Notes: generated by a model not told the origin, from the letters alone. Shown: positions 51,887-60,497, counted from the first letter of the stretch. The stretch: 64,000 bases of DNA from Kordia antarctica (GCF_009901525.1 NZ_CP019288.1:620001-684000), one strand, 5' to 3'. Made by a program: numbers and translations.

Positions 51887-52822
51887 ATGAAGAAAAAAAT
51901 GATCTCATTTGCTTCTTTAGGACTTGTATGTGCTACATTTTTCCTGAGTTGCGAAACAAAAAACCAAGCAGAAGAAGAACAATTAGACTTAGCGTTGGAA
52001 GTTCCTACGAAAATAATTTCCAATACACAAGCGGCGAAACTTTTTCAAAACGATCAAACTACACGATTAACACGAATTGGAAAAGAAGATACTACGTTTG
52101 AAGACAAAGCAATTCATTTTGAACTTGAAACTTTAGATACTTATATCAATCATTTAGAAACTATAGTTGTTTCTAAAAACATTCCGATTACAGGTCTCAG
52201 TTTTATTTTTGGCACTGATGCAAATGGCAAAAGAACAACGTTTTTAATGCCGTCTACACGAAATGCAACGCTAGATTATCAAGAATCTTTCACTATTGAA
52301 AACGGAAAATTTCTAACATATAAACATATTAATTCTTCTTTAAAATTGCAAAATAGCTCGCAAAATGATGAAAACTTAGTATTATCAACAAATGGTTATT
52401 TGTCTTTTAATGAAGCTGTTACACTTTTTAACACCTATCAAACACAATATATTCAGCCGTTTCAAGCTAAAGTCAAAAAGGATTATTACACAAAAGCGGT
52501 TTGGTATTCGTTGGAAGAAATTAAAGGATATATTGACTATCTAAAGAAAAAATCTACGAATCATAATTTAGCAATTACAGGTATTGATGTCTTTTTTGGT
52601 GTGTATAATAATGATGCTAGTCTGGAATTGAAATCAAATGCACAAACTGTTTTCTTAGCAGCAAGTACGCAACGACAAACTATTATTAATGTTGAAGGGG
52701 AATCATTGAAAGGTTTTGCTCAAAATAGTTTTATTGCGAAAGAAAGTGATGAAAATATGGATGGAAGTTTAACTTTTAATATTGGAGAACTCTCTCCACC
52801 GCCACCAAGAGGTCATCATTAA
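51887..52822 (+). CDS. Lipoprotein with duplicated unnamed domain and Pro-rich tail, copy A
   Basis: A 311-aa lipoprotein (signal ends FFLSC, Cys 22). The mature part contains two related domains. The first (about 75-135) has FELETLDTYINHLE and ITGLSFIFGTDANGKRTTF. The second (about 195-270) has WYSLEEIKGYIDYL and ITGIDVFFGVYN with QTVFLAAS. The shared pattern is an acidic amphipathic helix, then I-x-G-Phi-x-Phi-F-F/Y-F-G, then a strand before a Thr/Ser-rich end. It closes with NIGELSPPPPRGHH. I do not recognise a named family. It is one of three relatives in a row (see 53205 and 54378), just upstream of a sensor kinase system. Confidence 0.8.
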   Translation: MKKKMISFASLGLVCATFFLSCETKNQAEEEQLDLALEVPTKIISNTQAAKLFQNDQTTRLTRIGKEDTTFEDKAIHFELETLDTYINHLETIVVSKNIPITGLSFIFGTDANGKRTTFLMPSTRNATLDYQESFTIENGKFLTYKHINSSLKLQNSSQNDENLVLSTNGYLSFNEAVTLFNTYQTQYIQPFQAKVKKDYYTKAVWYSLEEIKGYIDYLKKKSTNHNLAITGIDVFFGVYNNDASLELKSNAQTVFLAASTQRQTIINVEGESLKGFAQNSFIAKESDENMDGSLTFNIGELSPPPPRGHH

Positions 52823-53204
52823 CAATGAAAATAATTATATAAAAGTTCAAAACCGACAACTCACCTTGTCGGTTTTTTTGCTTCGAGTACTTTAGTCTAT
52901 CTTTCTACAAACAGAATGCCTAATTCTAATTTTACATACGATTCATTTTTCTGATATCTATAAATTGAAAGTGTGCGTTTTGATGACAATTACACATAAA
53001 AAAACGACAGATACACATCTTCTTCAAATCGGTAGAATCTTTTTATTACTTTTAAATAGTAATTACACCTCCAAGTCGCAATTTTTAATAAAACTCAAGT
53101 ATGAGAAGTCTGTAAAGACGAACTCAAAACCGTACGTTGAATCAATTCTGCTGAAAAGTGGAATCATAATTCATATCAATTATTAATATCAAAAACTAAC
53201 CACC
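52823..53204. other. Intergenic region of 382 bp
   Basis: Contains the terminator of copy A (52849-52879) and a region near 53030-53070 that resembles the promoter of copy A. An open frame at 52965-53186 exists but overlaps that promoter-like sequence and is not considered a gene. Confidence 0.5.
52849..52879 (+). terminator. Rho-independent terminator after copy A
   Basis: A perfect 11-bp stem, AAAACCGACAA/TTGTCGGTTTT, with the six-base loop CTCACC and a T-run. Confidence 0.9.
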
Positions 53205-54137
53205 ATGAAGAAAAGAATGTTATCATTTGCTTCTTTAGGACTTGTCTGTGCGACACTTTTCCTAAGTTGTAATACACATAACCAACACGAAGAAGAACTA
53301 CTCGATTCAGCGTTAGAAATACCTGCAAAGATTATTTCTAACGTAGATGCAGCCACACTTTTTCAGAACGATCACAGCACGCGACTTTCTCAAATTGGGA
53401 AATCAACAACTACGTTTAAAGACAAAGCAATTCATTTTGAACTTGAAACTTTAGATACTTATATCAATCATTTAGAAACTATAGCTGTTTCTAAAAACAT
53501 TCCGATTACAGGTCTCAGTTTTATTTTTGGCACTGATGCAAATGGCAAAAGAACAACGTTTTTAATGCCGTCTACACGAAATGTAACGCTAGATTATCAA
53601 GAATCTTTCACTATTGAAAACGGAAAATTTCTAACATTTAAACATATTAATTCTTCTTTAGAATTGCAAAATAGCTCGCAAAATGATGAAAACTTAGTAT
53701 TATCAACAAATGGTTATTTGTCTTTTAATGAAGCTGTAACACTTTTTAACACCTATCAAACACAATATATTCAGCCGTTTCAAGCTAAAGTCAAAAAGGA
53801 TTATTACACAAAAGCGGTTTGGTATTCGTTGGAAGAAATGAAAGGATATATTGACTATCTACAAAAGAAATCTACGAATCATAATTTAGCAATTACTGGT
53901 ATTGATGTATTTTTTGGTGTGTATAATACTGATCCAAGTTTGGAATTAAAATCAAACGCGCAAACGGTTTTTCTAGTTGCGAGTGCACAACAACAAACAA
54001 TTATTAATATTGAAGGGAAATCACTGAAAACCTTTATACAAAATGATTTCTTTTCAAAAGAAACTTCTACTACTGATGATGATGAAAGCTTGACTTATAA
54101 TATGGGGCAATTATCTCCACCGCCAGTAAACAATTAA
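53205..54137 (+). CDS. Lipoprotein with duplicated unnamed domain and Pro-rich tail, copy B
   Basis: A 310-aa lipoprotein (signal ends LFLSC, Cys 22) with the same layout as copy A: first domain around FELETLDTYINHLE, second around WYSLEEMKGYIDYL and ITGIDVFFGVYN, ending YNMGQLSPPPVNN. Over 53409-53896 the DNA is about 98 percent identical to copy A (52091-52578, roughly ten differences), while the flanks are clearly more divergent, which points to recent gene conversion. Function unknown. Being lipoproteins with paired copies of one domain, they may bind ligand or one another at the surface. Confidence 0.8.
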   Translation: MKKRMLSFASLGLVCATLFLSCNTHNQHEEELLDSALEIPAKIISNVDAATLFQNDHSTRLSQIGKSTTTFKDKAIHFELETLDTYINHLETIAVSKNIPITGLSFIFGTDANGKRTTFLMPSTRNVTLDYQESFTIENGKFLTFKHINSSLELQNSSQNDENLVLSTNGYLSFNEAVTLFNTYQTQYIQPFQAKVKKDYYTKAVWYSLEEMKGYIDYLQKKSTNHNLAITGIDVFFGVYNTDPSLELKSNAQTVFLVASAQQQTIINIEGKSLKTFIQNDFFSKETSTTDDDESLTYNMGQLSPPPVNN

Positions 54138-54377
54138 AAAATAACTTCCTCCAAGCCTATTTTATTTCTTCATAACATCTTATTGATTTTCTTTTTCACA
54201 TACCATCTACACATAATTTTCAACATTCTACACATTTGTAGTCATTTTCTCCACTTTATTTCTTTTATCACTTTTTAGTTAAAGGGAAAAACACCCATTT
54301 TTCAAATACAAATTTTTTTTCTCGAAAGTTTGGTTAATTTTAACAAAAATTAAACAGACTAACAAAACTACAACCTT

Positions 54378-55058
54378 ATGGAAAATTCAGTACCATTAAT
54401 AATTGTTGCTTTACTCGTGGGAATTGCAATTGGTTATTTTATTTGTAAAAAATTAAGTGAGAACAACAATGGAAATCCTGATGCGAAAGCTCCTGAGGGC
54501 ATCATTGAAGTAACTGATGCTGTAAACTTGCATGAAAACTATGTAGCCAAATTAAATGATCCTTCGCAAGGAACAACAACTAATCCTGATTTTAAAGAAA
54601 CACAATTCGCTTGGTTTTCAATAGAGAAAATCCGTAACTATATTCAATATTTGGATAATGTAGAAAAAGTAAATCCAGAAAATCCTGAGATTTCTGGAGT
54701 TCGGGTATATTTTGGAAAATATAATCAACATAAGGATTATCCTAATCAACAAACAGTCTTCTTTACACCTACTGTTGATACAAAATTATCTGAAGAGTAT
54801 CATAATATGAAAAATTTACCTTTTTCAATTATTCCAAACGATCCTTCATCTCCATTAGTTGGTAGATATAAAGTAATCACAAGATTGTTATTAGATGAAC
54901 ATAATGCAGATACAAGAGCGAATGAAGCTAATTTAAGTTTAGGTCATAAAACAAGTGAAAACTTAGTTCAAAAATCAAGTGCTGAAAATGATGATGATAA
55001 TGGTACAAGTCTATCGTTTAATTTAGGACAATTAAGTCCGCCACCGCCGAGAGGATAA
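54378..55058 (+). CDS. Membrane-anchored single-domain relative of the PPP-tail lipoproteins
   Basis: A 226-aa protein with one N-terminal membrane segment (IIVALLVGIAIGYFIC, about 7-22) in place of a lipobox. It has one copy of the domain: FAWFSIEKIRNYIQYL, ISGVRVYFGKYN and QTVFFTPTVD. The tail SLSFNLGQLSPPPPRG matches those of copies A and B. The gene is 18 nt upstream of the multi-pass membrane protein and so probably belongs to the same transcript as the sensor kinase. The shared tail suggests a common partner or sorting signal. No named family recognised. Confidence 0.78.
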   Translation: MENSVPLIIVALLVGIAIGYFICKKLSENNNGNPDAKAPEGIIEVTDAVNLHENYVAKLNDPSQGTTTNPDFKETQFAWFSIEKIRNYIQYLDNVEKVNPENPEISGVRVYFGKYNQHKDYPNQQTVFFTPTVDTKLSEEYHNMKNLPFSIIPNDPSSPLVGRYKVITRLLLDEHNADTRANEANLSLGHKTSENLVQKSSAENDDDNGTSLSFNLGQLSPPPPRG

Positions 55059-55076
55059 TTATTTGAATAAAATTTC

Positions 55077-55757
55077 ATGAATGAATTCTTAAATCAATTT
55101 ACTTTTTCAATAAAAGATATAACACTTTATATAGAAATAACTGCTGCCATAATAGGTAGCATTTATTTCTATAAATATAAGAATTCATATCTGAGATATT
55201 TTTTAATATTCCTATGGTATGTTGTTGTAAATGAACTTATAGGAAAATATATTGCGGATGTTCTAACACACGATAATCTTATTTATTATAATGTTTATCT
55301 CTTTATAAATTTTCTTTTTCTTTTTTCAGTATATTGGCATTTCTTGAATAGAAAAAAATACAAGAAAATTGTAATCTACTTTAGTTTAACATATGCCATT
55401 TTTTTCATACTAAATGGAATTTTTATTGAAAATTATTACTCAAACCTTGTATCTATTCCATTTATTATTGGATCATGCTTTCTAATTATAACTATAATTT
55501 TCTATTTTGTAGAAATTTTGAACTCAGAAAGAGTACTATTTATGACTAGGTATCTTCTATTTTGGATTAGTGTAGGAGTATTATTATTCAATATAGGTAT
55601 TATACCTTGGCTTATTTTTAGAAAGTATTTTTTTGAGACATATGAAGCTAATTTTGAATGGATGAATATTCTATCTTTGAGCTTAAGTTTAATTCTTAAC
55701 ATATCATATATTATAGGTTTTATATGCAGTTACAAAGTGGAGAAACAACAACCTTAG
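55077..55757 (+). CDS. Multi-pass membrane protein upstream of sensor kinase
   Basis: A 226-aa protein with about seven hydrophobic segments spread over the whole length and short charged loops (NRKKYKK, NSERVL). The size and layout suggest a small sensory or 7TM-like input protein, but no motif confirms it. Its 3' end overlaps the histidine kinase gene by 34 nt, a strong sign of coupled expression. I infer that it acts together with the kinase, which has only one membrane segment and no obvious sensor domain. Confidence 0.7.
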   Translation: MNEFLNQFTFSIKDITLYIEITAAIIGSIYFYKYKNSYLRYFLIFLWYVVVNELIGKYIADVLTHDNLIYYNVYLFINFLFLFSVYWHFLNRKKYKKIVIYFSLTYAIFFILNGIFIENYYSNLVSIPFIIGSCFLIITIIFYFVEILNSERVLFMTRYLLFWISVGVLLFNIGIIPWLIFRKYFFETYEANFEWMNILSLSLSLILNISYIIGFICSYKVEKQQP

Positions 55758-56503
55758 CAGCGATAGCAGCTGTTATTGCAACAATAGTTTTTATTTTACT
55801 TATTGTTGTAATTATTATACTTTTCTTGGTATTCATCAAGCGAAAGAACAAACTCTTGTCCGAAAGGCAATTAGCGCAACGAGAATTTGAAAACGCGATT
55901 GCAGAGACACAAATAGAAATCCGAGAACAAACACTTAGAAATATAAGTTGGGAATTGCACGATAATATCGGACAACTTCTGACGTTGGCTAAAATACAAC
56001 TACATCAAATAGCAGATAGAAATGAAGATGTCGCGGAAGTTAGTGATACCATTTCAAAGAGTTTGACAGAGTTACGAGCGCTTTCAAAACTCATCAATCC
56101 AGATGCTTTGAAAAATCTTATGTTACCAGAAGCTTTAGGTTTGGAAGTCGCACGTTTTAATCGGTTAAATTTTATTGAAGCCACGTTAACCATAAACGGC
56201 GACGAAGAAATTATTGATGATAAAGCTGAAATTATTCTATTTCGAATCTTGCAAGAATTCTTTTCAAACACCATTAAACATGCAAAAGCTTCCACGCTTG
56301 ACGTAACGCTGACGTATACACCTGAAAAACTGACAATTGCCGCAAAAGACAATGGACAAGGTTTTTCAGCATCAAATGATAAACTTACCAAAGGAATCGG
56401 ATTACAAAACATGAGAAGTAGAGGAAAACTAATTGGCGCAGAAATCGAATTGGAATCTGAATTGGAAAAAGGCACAAACCTAACGATTATTCATTATCTT
56501 TAG
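55724..56503 (+). CDS. Sensor histidine kinase (HisKA_3, NarX/DesK type)
   Basis: A 259-aa kinase with a single N-terminal membrane segment (about 12-38). The dimerisation and phosphoacceptor region has WELHDNIGQLLTLAKIQL, with the His near residue 79. The ATPase domain has FFSNTIKHAKAS (N box), AAKDNGQGF (G1) and GIGLQNMRSRG (G2). It lacks an extracellular sensor domain, so the signal may come from the overlapping membrane protein gene. It pairs with the response regulator 107 nt downstream. Confidence 0.92.
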   Translation: MQLQSGETTTLAAIAAVIATIVFILLIVVIIILFLVFIKRKNKLLSERQLAQREFENAIAETQIEIREQTLRNISWELHDNIGQLLTLAKIQLHQIADRNEDVAEVSDTISKSLTELRALSKLINPDALKNLMLPEALGLEVARFNRLNFIEATLTINGDEEIIDDKAEIILFRILQEFFSNTIKHAKASTLDVTLTYTPEKLTIAAKDNGQGFSASNDKLTKGIGLQNMRSRGKLIGAEIELESELEKGTNLTIIHYL

Positions 56504-56610
56504 CTTTCAAATATCGTAATTTGAATTACTTTTAGGAACATTAATTTTTAAATCTTTTAATAATTTAATCTTTCAATTATATTTAAACAACCACCAAAAA
56601 TCACACAATT

Positions 56611-57252
56611 TTGAAAACATATTCCGTTGCAATCGTTGAAGATCATGTATTATTATCACAAGCCATTGGCGGCTTAGTCGATTCATTTGATCGCTTTAAG
56701 GTAAGTTATTTATGCAAAAATGGAAAAGAATTAATTACACGCTTGCAAGAAAATTCAAATCCGCCAGACATTGTTTTAATGGACATTAATATGCCAATTA
56801 TGAATGGTATTGAAACTACGACTTGGATTACGGAACATTTTCCAAATATTGACGTTTTAGGACTTTCTATTGAAGAAGACGAACGTACCATAATTCAAAT
56901 GTTACGCGCTGGTGCAAAAGGATATTTGATGAAAGATGTAGAAAAAAGTGTCTTAGAAATGGCACTGAATGAAGTTACTATCAATGGTTTTTATCATTCA
57001 AAACATGTCACGAATATTCTAATTGGTTCATTAAGCGGAAAAGGAAATAATGGCGCAAAACTGAAAGAAAATGAAATCTGTTTTATGAAGTTGGTGTGTA
57101 CGGAAATGACATACAAGCAAATTGCAGATCAAATGTGTTTAAGTCCAAAAACGATTGATGGATATCGTGATGCATTATTCGAAAAATTGAGTGTAAAAAA
57201 TCGAATTGGATTGGTAATTTATGCTATTAAAAATAAAATTTATTTGCCGTAG
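56611..57252 (+). CDS. NarL/FixJ-type response regulator
   Basis: A 213-aa regulator with a TTG start at 56611. The receiver domain has VEDH (Asp 11), the phosphoacceptor in PDIVLMDINMP (Asp 58) and GAKGYLMKD (Lys near 109). The C-terminal LuxR-type HTH has MTYKQIADQMCLSPKTIDGY and VKNRIGLVIYAIKN. It should be phosphorylated by the upstream kinase. Targets are unknown, but the PPP-tail genes are obvious candidates. Confidence 0.93.
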   Translation: MKTYSVAIVEDHVLLSQAIGGLVDSFDRFKVSYLCKNGKELITRLQENSNPPDIVLMDINMPIMNGIETTTWITEHFPNIDVLGLSIEEDERTIIQMLRAGAKGYLMKDVEKSVLEMALNEVTINGFYHSKHVTNILIGSLSGKGNNGAKLKENEICFMKLVCTEMTYKQIADQMCLSPKTIDGYRDALFEKLSVKNRIGLVIYAIKNKIYLP

Positions 57253-57256
57253 GTTT

Positions 57257-57284
57257 GTTGCTAGTTGCTAGTTGCTGGTTTCTA
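57257..57284. repeat. Heptamer array, GTTGCTA type
   Basis: Four units: GTTGCTA twice, then GTTGCTG and GTTTCTA, directly after the response regulator stop. Confidence 0.75.
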
Positions 57285-57348
57285 GTTATTAGCGTAAACT
57301 TATAAACCGATAAACTCATAAACTAAAAAATCGAGCATCGCGAGAAAA

Positions 57349-57397
57349 CCTAATTCCTAATGCCTAATGCCTAATGCCTAATACCTAATACCTAAAT
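57349..57397. repeat. Heptamer array, CCTAATG type, seven units
   Basis: Units read CCTAATT, CCTAATG three times, CCTAATA twice and CCTAAAT, ending at the stop codon of the minus-strand gene at 57397. It lies between convergent genes. Confidence 0.85.
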
Positions 57398-58848
57398 TAC
57401 GATTTCCCCTTCAACGAAACCTCACTAAACTTTGCATTAATATTAATCTCACTTCCCGAAGTATTCACTTTCTGATATCCGCGAACAATAGTATTAAACT
57501 GTGTTTTATTTTCAGTGCCAATGACTGAATCTGGATACGAAATACTAGATTTTGAACCTATATAATACAATTTAAAAGCAGCATCAGGCAATTGAATGCG
57601 CGCATCTGTATTTTCGAGAATAATATCTAACGTTTTAAAATTATCACTAACGTTATGAATCAATAATTTGCCAAAAGTTCCACTAATAATTCCCTTCTCT
57701 CCTAGCGTTCCCAAACTTACTTTGGACGAATTTGACATTAAATTAATAGCATTCACAAATTGTAAATCTACTGTATTCACAAAATTTACTTTCAATGTGC
57801 CATTATTCCATCTAGTTACATGAATAGGCGCATACGACGATTCTATCGTCGTATTTGCACCATTAATCACATTTGCATACAAAGCTGCGTGAGACAGCTT
57901 TGCGTTTACATTTTCACTTGTTGCCGCCAACGTTACTTCTCCATGTCGAACATTGAGTTTTAACTTGGTTTTCTTTGGCATTTTTATCTTGATGGTTTTC
58001 TTTACTTTATAATGTTTATTTCCTGATGAGATAAAGAAAACATCACTTTCGTTTCCATTTCTATTAAGATTAATAACACGATTATTTTGCAAGTTTGATT
58101 CTTGAATTAATTCGAATCTGTTCAATAACTCTTCTTTTTGTTTTAGCAATTCTTGCTTATTGAATGCTCTTCCTTTAGCAACAACTTTTCCTTGAATTTC
58201 TACAAGCCCCTTTTGTTGCTTTTCATTTACACTTTTCCGCAATTTATCTCGCTCTTCTTGTAGCTTCTCAAACTCAACTTTCCACTTTTCCATACCTTCT
58301 TTAAACTTCTTCTCATCAAAGCCATCTTTCCATTGCTTCTGCCATTTTTTCATATACGCTTCTCCATCTTTTTGATACGCTTCATAATCAAACTTTACAC
58401 CTTCCATAGATTCCATCACTAAATTTGGCAACTCAGGAATCTCTGGGATTTCAGGCATTTCAAAAATTAATGGTCTTTGTAGTTGTTCAATAATAATTGG
58501 ATCTGATAATGTAAATTGTCTGCTTTCGCCAAAAAATGAGCTGCTTCCTTTAGAAGTTACCGTTACTTTTTCGCTGTTTCCTATTGCTTCAAAATTCCAC
58601 TTTTTAAAATACGCTTCTATCTCTTCTTCGGTTGCGTCTTCAATTTCAATAGTAGCAGTAATTTCGATTTTGTTTTTATTCCAAGTATCAAATTCAACAT
58701 CAGCATGCGACGTATTAATTTCTAACGTAACATCTTTATTTACGGTGAAAACTTCCTTTTTTGTTCGTTTTTTTGATTGCGAATATCCAAATGTAATGAT
58801 CAACAAAGCGATCAATACACATGATTTCATTTTTGATTTATGCATCAT
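57397..58848 (-). CDS. Secreted DUF4097-like putative adhesin
   Basis: A 483-aa protein with a signal peptide (about 1-24, ending FGYSQ). An early beta part has VTLEINTSHADVEFDTWNKN, followed by a Lys/Glu-rich helical stretch (about 155-215, KKWQKQWKDGFDEKKFKEG), and a C-terminal beta-repeat part (about 290-480) with LNVRHGEVTLAATSENVNA and similar strands. The repeated short beta-strand pattern fits the DUF4097 adhesin-like fold. It is the third gene of the sigma/anti-sigma operon and overlaps the anti-sigma gene by 11 nt. It may be a cell-surface sensor or effector of that system, as in similar Bacteroidota operons. Confidence 0.72.
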   Translation of the reverse strand: MMHKSKMKSCVLIALLIITFGYSQSKKRTKKEVFTVNKDVTLEINTSHADVEFDTWNKNKIEITATIEIEDATEEEIEAYFKKWNFEAIGNSEKVTVTSKGSSSFFGESRQFTLSDPIIIEQLQRPLIFEMPEIPEIPELPNLVMESMEGVKFDYEAYQKDGEAYMKKWQKQWKDGFDEKKFKEGMEKWKVEFEKLQEERDKLRKSVNEKQQKGLVEIQGKVVAKGRAFNKQELLKQKEELLNRFELIQESNLQNNRVINLNRNGNESDVFFISSGNKHYKVKKTIKIKMPKKTKLKLNVRHGEVTLAATSENVNAKLSHAALYANVINGANTTIESSYAPIHVTRWNNGTLKVNFVNTVDLQFVNAINLMSNSSKVSLGTLGEKGIISGTFGKLLIHNVSDNFKTLDIILENTDARIQLPDAAFKLYYIGSKSSISYPDSVIGTENKTQFNTIVRGYQKVNTSGSEININAKFSEVSLKGKS

Positions 58849-59422
58849 TTTCTGATTTTTTTAGTTCGTTCAATTTTTCCTTTAATTGGTATAGCAATTT
58901 CAGTCTAAACTGTAAGTTATCAATCATAGCATTAATAGTTTGCTCGTTTGGTCCTATTTCGTTCAACTCTTCTTGAAGCACTTTTTGTTCTTCATTCAAC
59001 AAAGAAAGTTTTTCCATGTAGCTACTAAATAATTGTTTCCCAACTTCGGAAACTTCTACTTGTGTCAATTCATAATTGATGTTTGCTACATAATAATCTT
59101 CAATCTTTTTTAAATCGGGAGAAATATCGCCTAAGCTTACCGAAGATTTTTTAGTGGTTTCAGTATCAGTTTTCACAACTTCTTCTCCTGAAATGTCAGG
59201 TTTTTGCTGCAATTGATGATAAGTCAAACCTCCTAAACTCACAATTAAAAGTACAGCCGCAGCAATTTTATAAAAAGAGAAAGAACGCTTTTTCGTTGGC
59301 TTTTCTTTTGGTGACATCGCTGTATCCAATCGATCTAAAAAACGTGCTTCATGTCCGTCAGGCAATTCATTTTGAATATGTAACGGTTCTGTTTTCAACA
59401 AATCTTTAATATCCTGTCCCAT
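58838..59422 (-). CDS. Probable anti-sigma factor, single-pass membrane protein
   Basis: A 194-aa protein. The cytoplasmic N terminus (about 1-46) has HEARFLDRLDTAM, one membrane segment (about 47-68) has FYKIAAAVLLIVSLGGLTY, and the rest is an alpha-helical, Glu/Lys-rich periplasmic part (about 85-194). It is placed directly after an ECF sigma factor with a 17-nt overlap. No classical anti-sigma motif, but order and topology support the role. Confidence 0.75.
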   Translation of the reverse strand: MGQDIKDLLKTEPLHIQNELPDGHEARFLDRLDTAMSPKEKPTKKRSFSFYKIAAAVLLIVSLGGLTYHQLQQKPDISGEEVVKTDTETTKKSSVSLGDISPDLKKIEDYYVANINYELTQVEVSEVGKQLFSSYMEKLSLLNEEQKVLQEELNEIGPNEQTINAMIDNLQFRLKLLYQLKEKLNELKKSENDA

Positions 59423-59957
59423 AGTTCCTTTTTTTTAATGCTTGCTGTAATTTCTTCTTTCCTCGTAATAACTGTGTTCGTGATGCCGTTGTTGAAATAT
59501 TTAATATTTCCGAAATCTCTTGATGATCGTAGCCTTCAAGTAAAAAAAGCATTACTACAATTCTATATTTCTCAGGCAAATTTTCAATCTCGTTTTTTAC
59601 TTCTTCCAACGTGGTTTCATCACTTGTTTCCCAACTATCTTCATCGGCAACAATTTCTAAGTGCGCTTCATCAATAGTTAGATAATAATTTTGTTTAGCA
59701 CGTAATTTGTCTAAACTCTTGTGAATGACAATCTTTTTTAACCATGCACCAAAACTGACTTCAGCCTTAAATTGATCAATTTTTTGAAATGCGTTAATAA
59801 ATGCTTCTTGCATTGCATCTTCGGCATCTTCTGTATGTTTCAAGAATCGATTGGCAACAATAAACATTCCTTCACAATACTGCCTGTACAAATGCAGTTG
59901 CGCTTTCCTGTCGTTATTCTTACACTTCTTGATGAGCTCGGTTTGAAACATACTCAA
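59406..59957 (-). CDS. ECF RNA polymerase sigma factor
   Basis: A 183-aa ECF sigma factor. Region 2 has RFLKHTEDAEDAMQEAFINAF and FGAWLKKIVIHKSLD. Region 4 has LPEKYRIVVMLFLLEGYDHQEI and ASRTQLLRGKKKL. It is the first gene of a three-gene operon with an anti-sigma candidate and the adhesin-like protein. This is the second such locus in the window (see 49214-49798), with the same 17-nt overlap between sigma and partner. Confidence 0.92.
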   Translation of the reverse strand: MSMFQTELIKKCKNNDRKAQLHLYRQYCEGMFIVANRFLKHTEDAEDAMQEAFINAFQKIDQFKAEVSFGAWLKKIVIHKSLDKLRAKQNYYLTIDEAHLEIVADEDSWETSDETTLEEVKNEIENLPEKYRIVVMLFLLEGYDHQEISEILNISTTASRTQLLRGKKKLQQALKKRNYGTGY

Positions 59958-60168
59958 GTTGACTGTTTTCTGGTTTTGGTTAATTGCTATACATCTCTAA
60001 AGACGTAACATATTTTAGAATGTTGCAATAATGTAAAAAAAACGTGCTAATTAATACGTTTTATAGTTTAAAACTTTATAATATGTTCGCTTTCGCGAGA
60101 ATTTACTCATGGAGAGACTTTCCTGGATTATTGGACTTCTTGGATTTTTAGACTTTCTTAGATACTTT

Positions 60169-60257
60169 GATTCGTCATTACGAACGATAGTGAAGTAATC
60201 TGTAAATCGAGAAACAGATTGCCACAAGTTTTTTCAAAACTTTCGCAATGACGAATC
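60169..60257. repeat. REP-like palindromic repeat
   Basis: The left arm GATTCGTCATTACGAA and right arm TTCGCAATGACGAATC are complementary with one mismatch, separated by about 57 nt. Part of it (60173-60198) is identical to the reverse complement of 50741-50766. Another part (60212-60236) matches 48721-48745 inverted. It could form a large hairpin in RNA or DNA. Confidence 0.8.
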
Positions 60258-60378
60258 ATAATCCGAAATTGCAAAGAGTCAGATAGCAAAATTTTTGTTT
60301 AAAAGTTGAAAGATTTATAAGTTTATCTAATGTGTAAATAATTCATATACTAACATACCAAAATACTAAAAGCACTTG

Positions 60379-60400
60379 CATTGAGCGAAGTCGAAATGAA
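60379..60400. repeat. Dispersed 22-bp repeat, CATTGAGC type
   Basis: CATTGAGCGAAGTCGAAATG plus AA, related to 48703-48724 and, inverted, 23399-23420. Confidence 0.65.
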
Positions 60401-60497
60401 GCGAGTCTATTTTTAAATCTTTCAATCTTTTAATTCTTCAATCAAAAACAAAAAAATATCGTAATTTCGTTTTTATAGCTTAAATTTCATCAAACTT

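Larger units (their letters stand above)
59958..60497. other. Intergenic region of 540 bp with repeats
   Basis: No gene seen. It contains a long palindromic repeat (60169-60257), a CATTGAGC element (60379-60400) and a GC-rich inverted centre, CGCTTTCGCG, near 60089-60098. Promoters for the sigma operon (minus) and meaB (plus) must lie here. TAATTTCG near 60461-60468 resembles a -7 element. Confidence 0.5.

Noticed and set aside
52965-53186. 73-aa open frame between the two lipoprotein genes
   Set aside because: It overlaps a region that aligns with the promoter of the first lipoprotein gene (TACTTTTA, then TAATTAC) and its residue make-up is not protein-like. It is probably noncoding.
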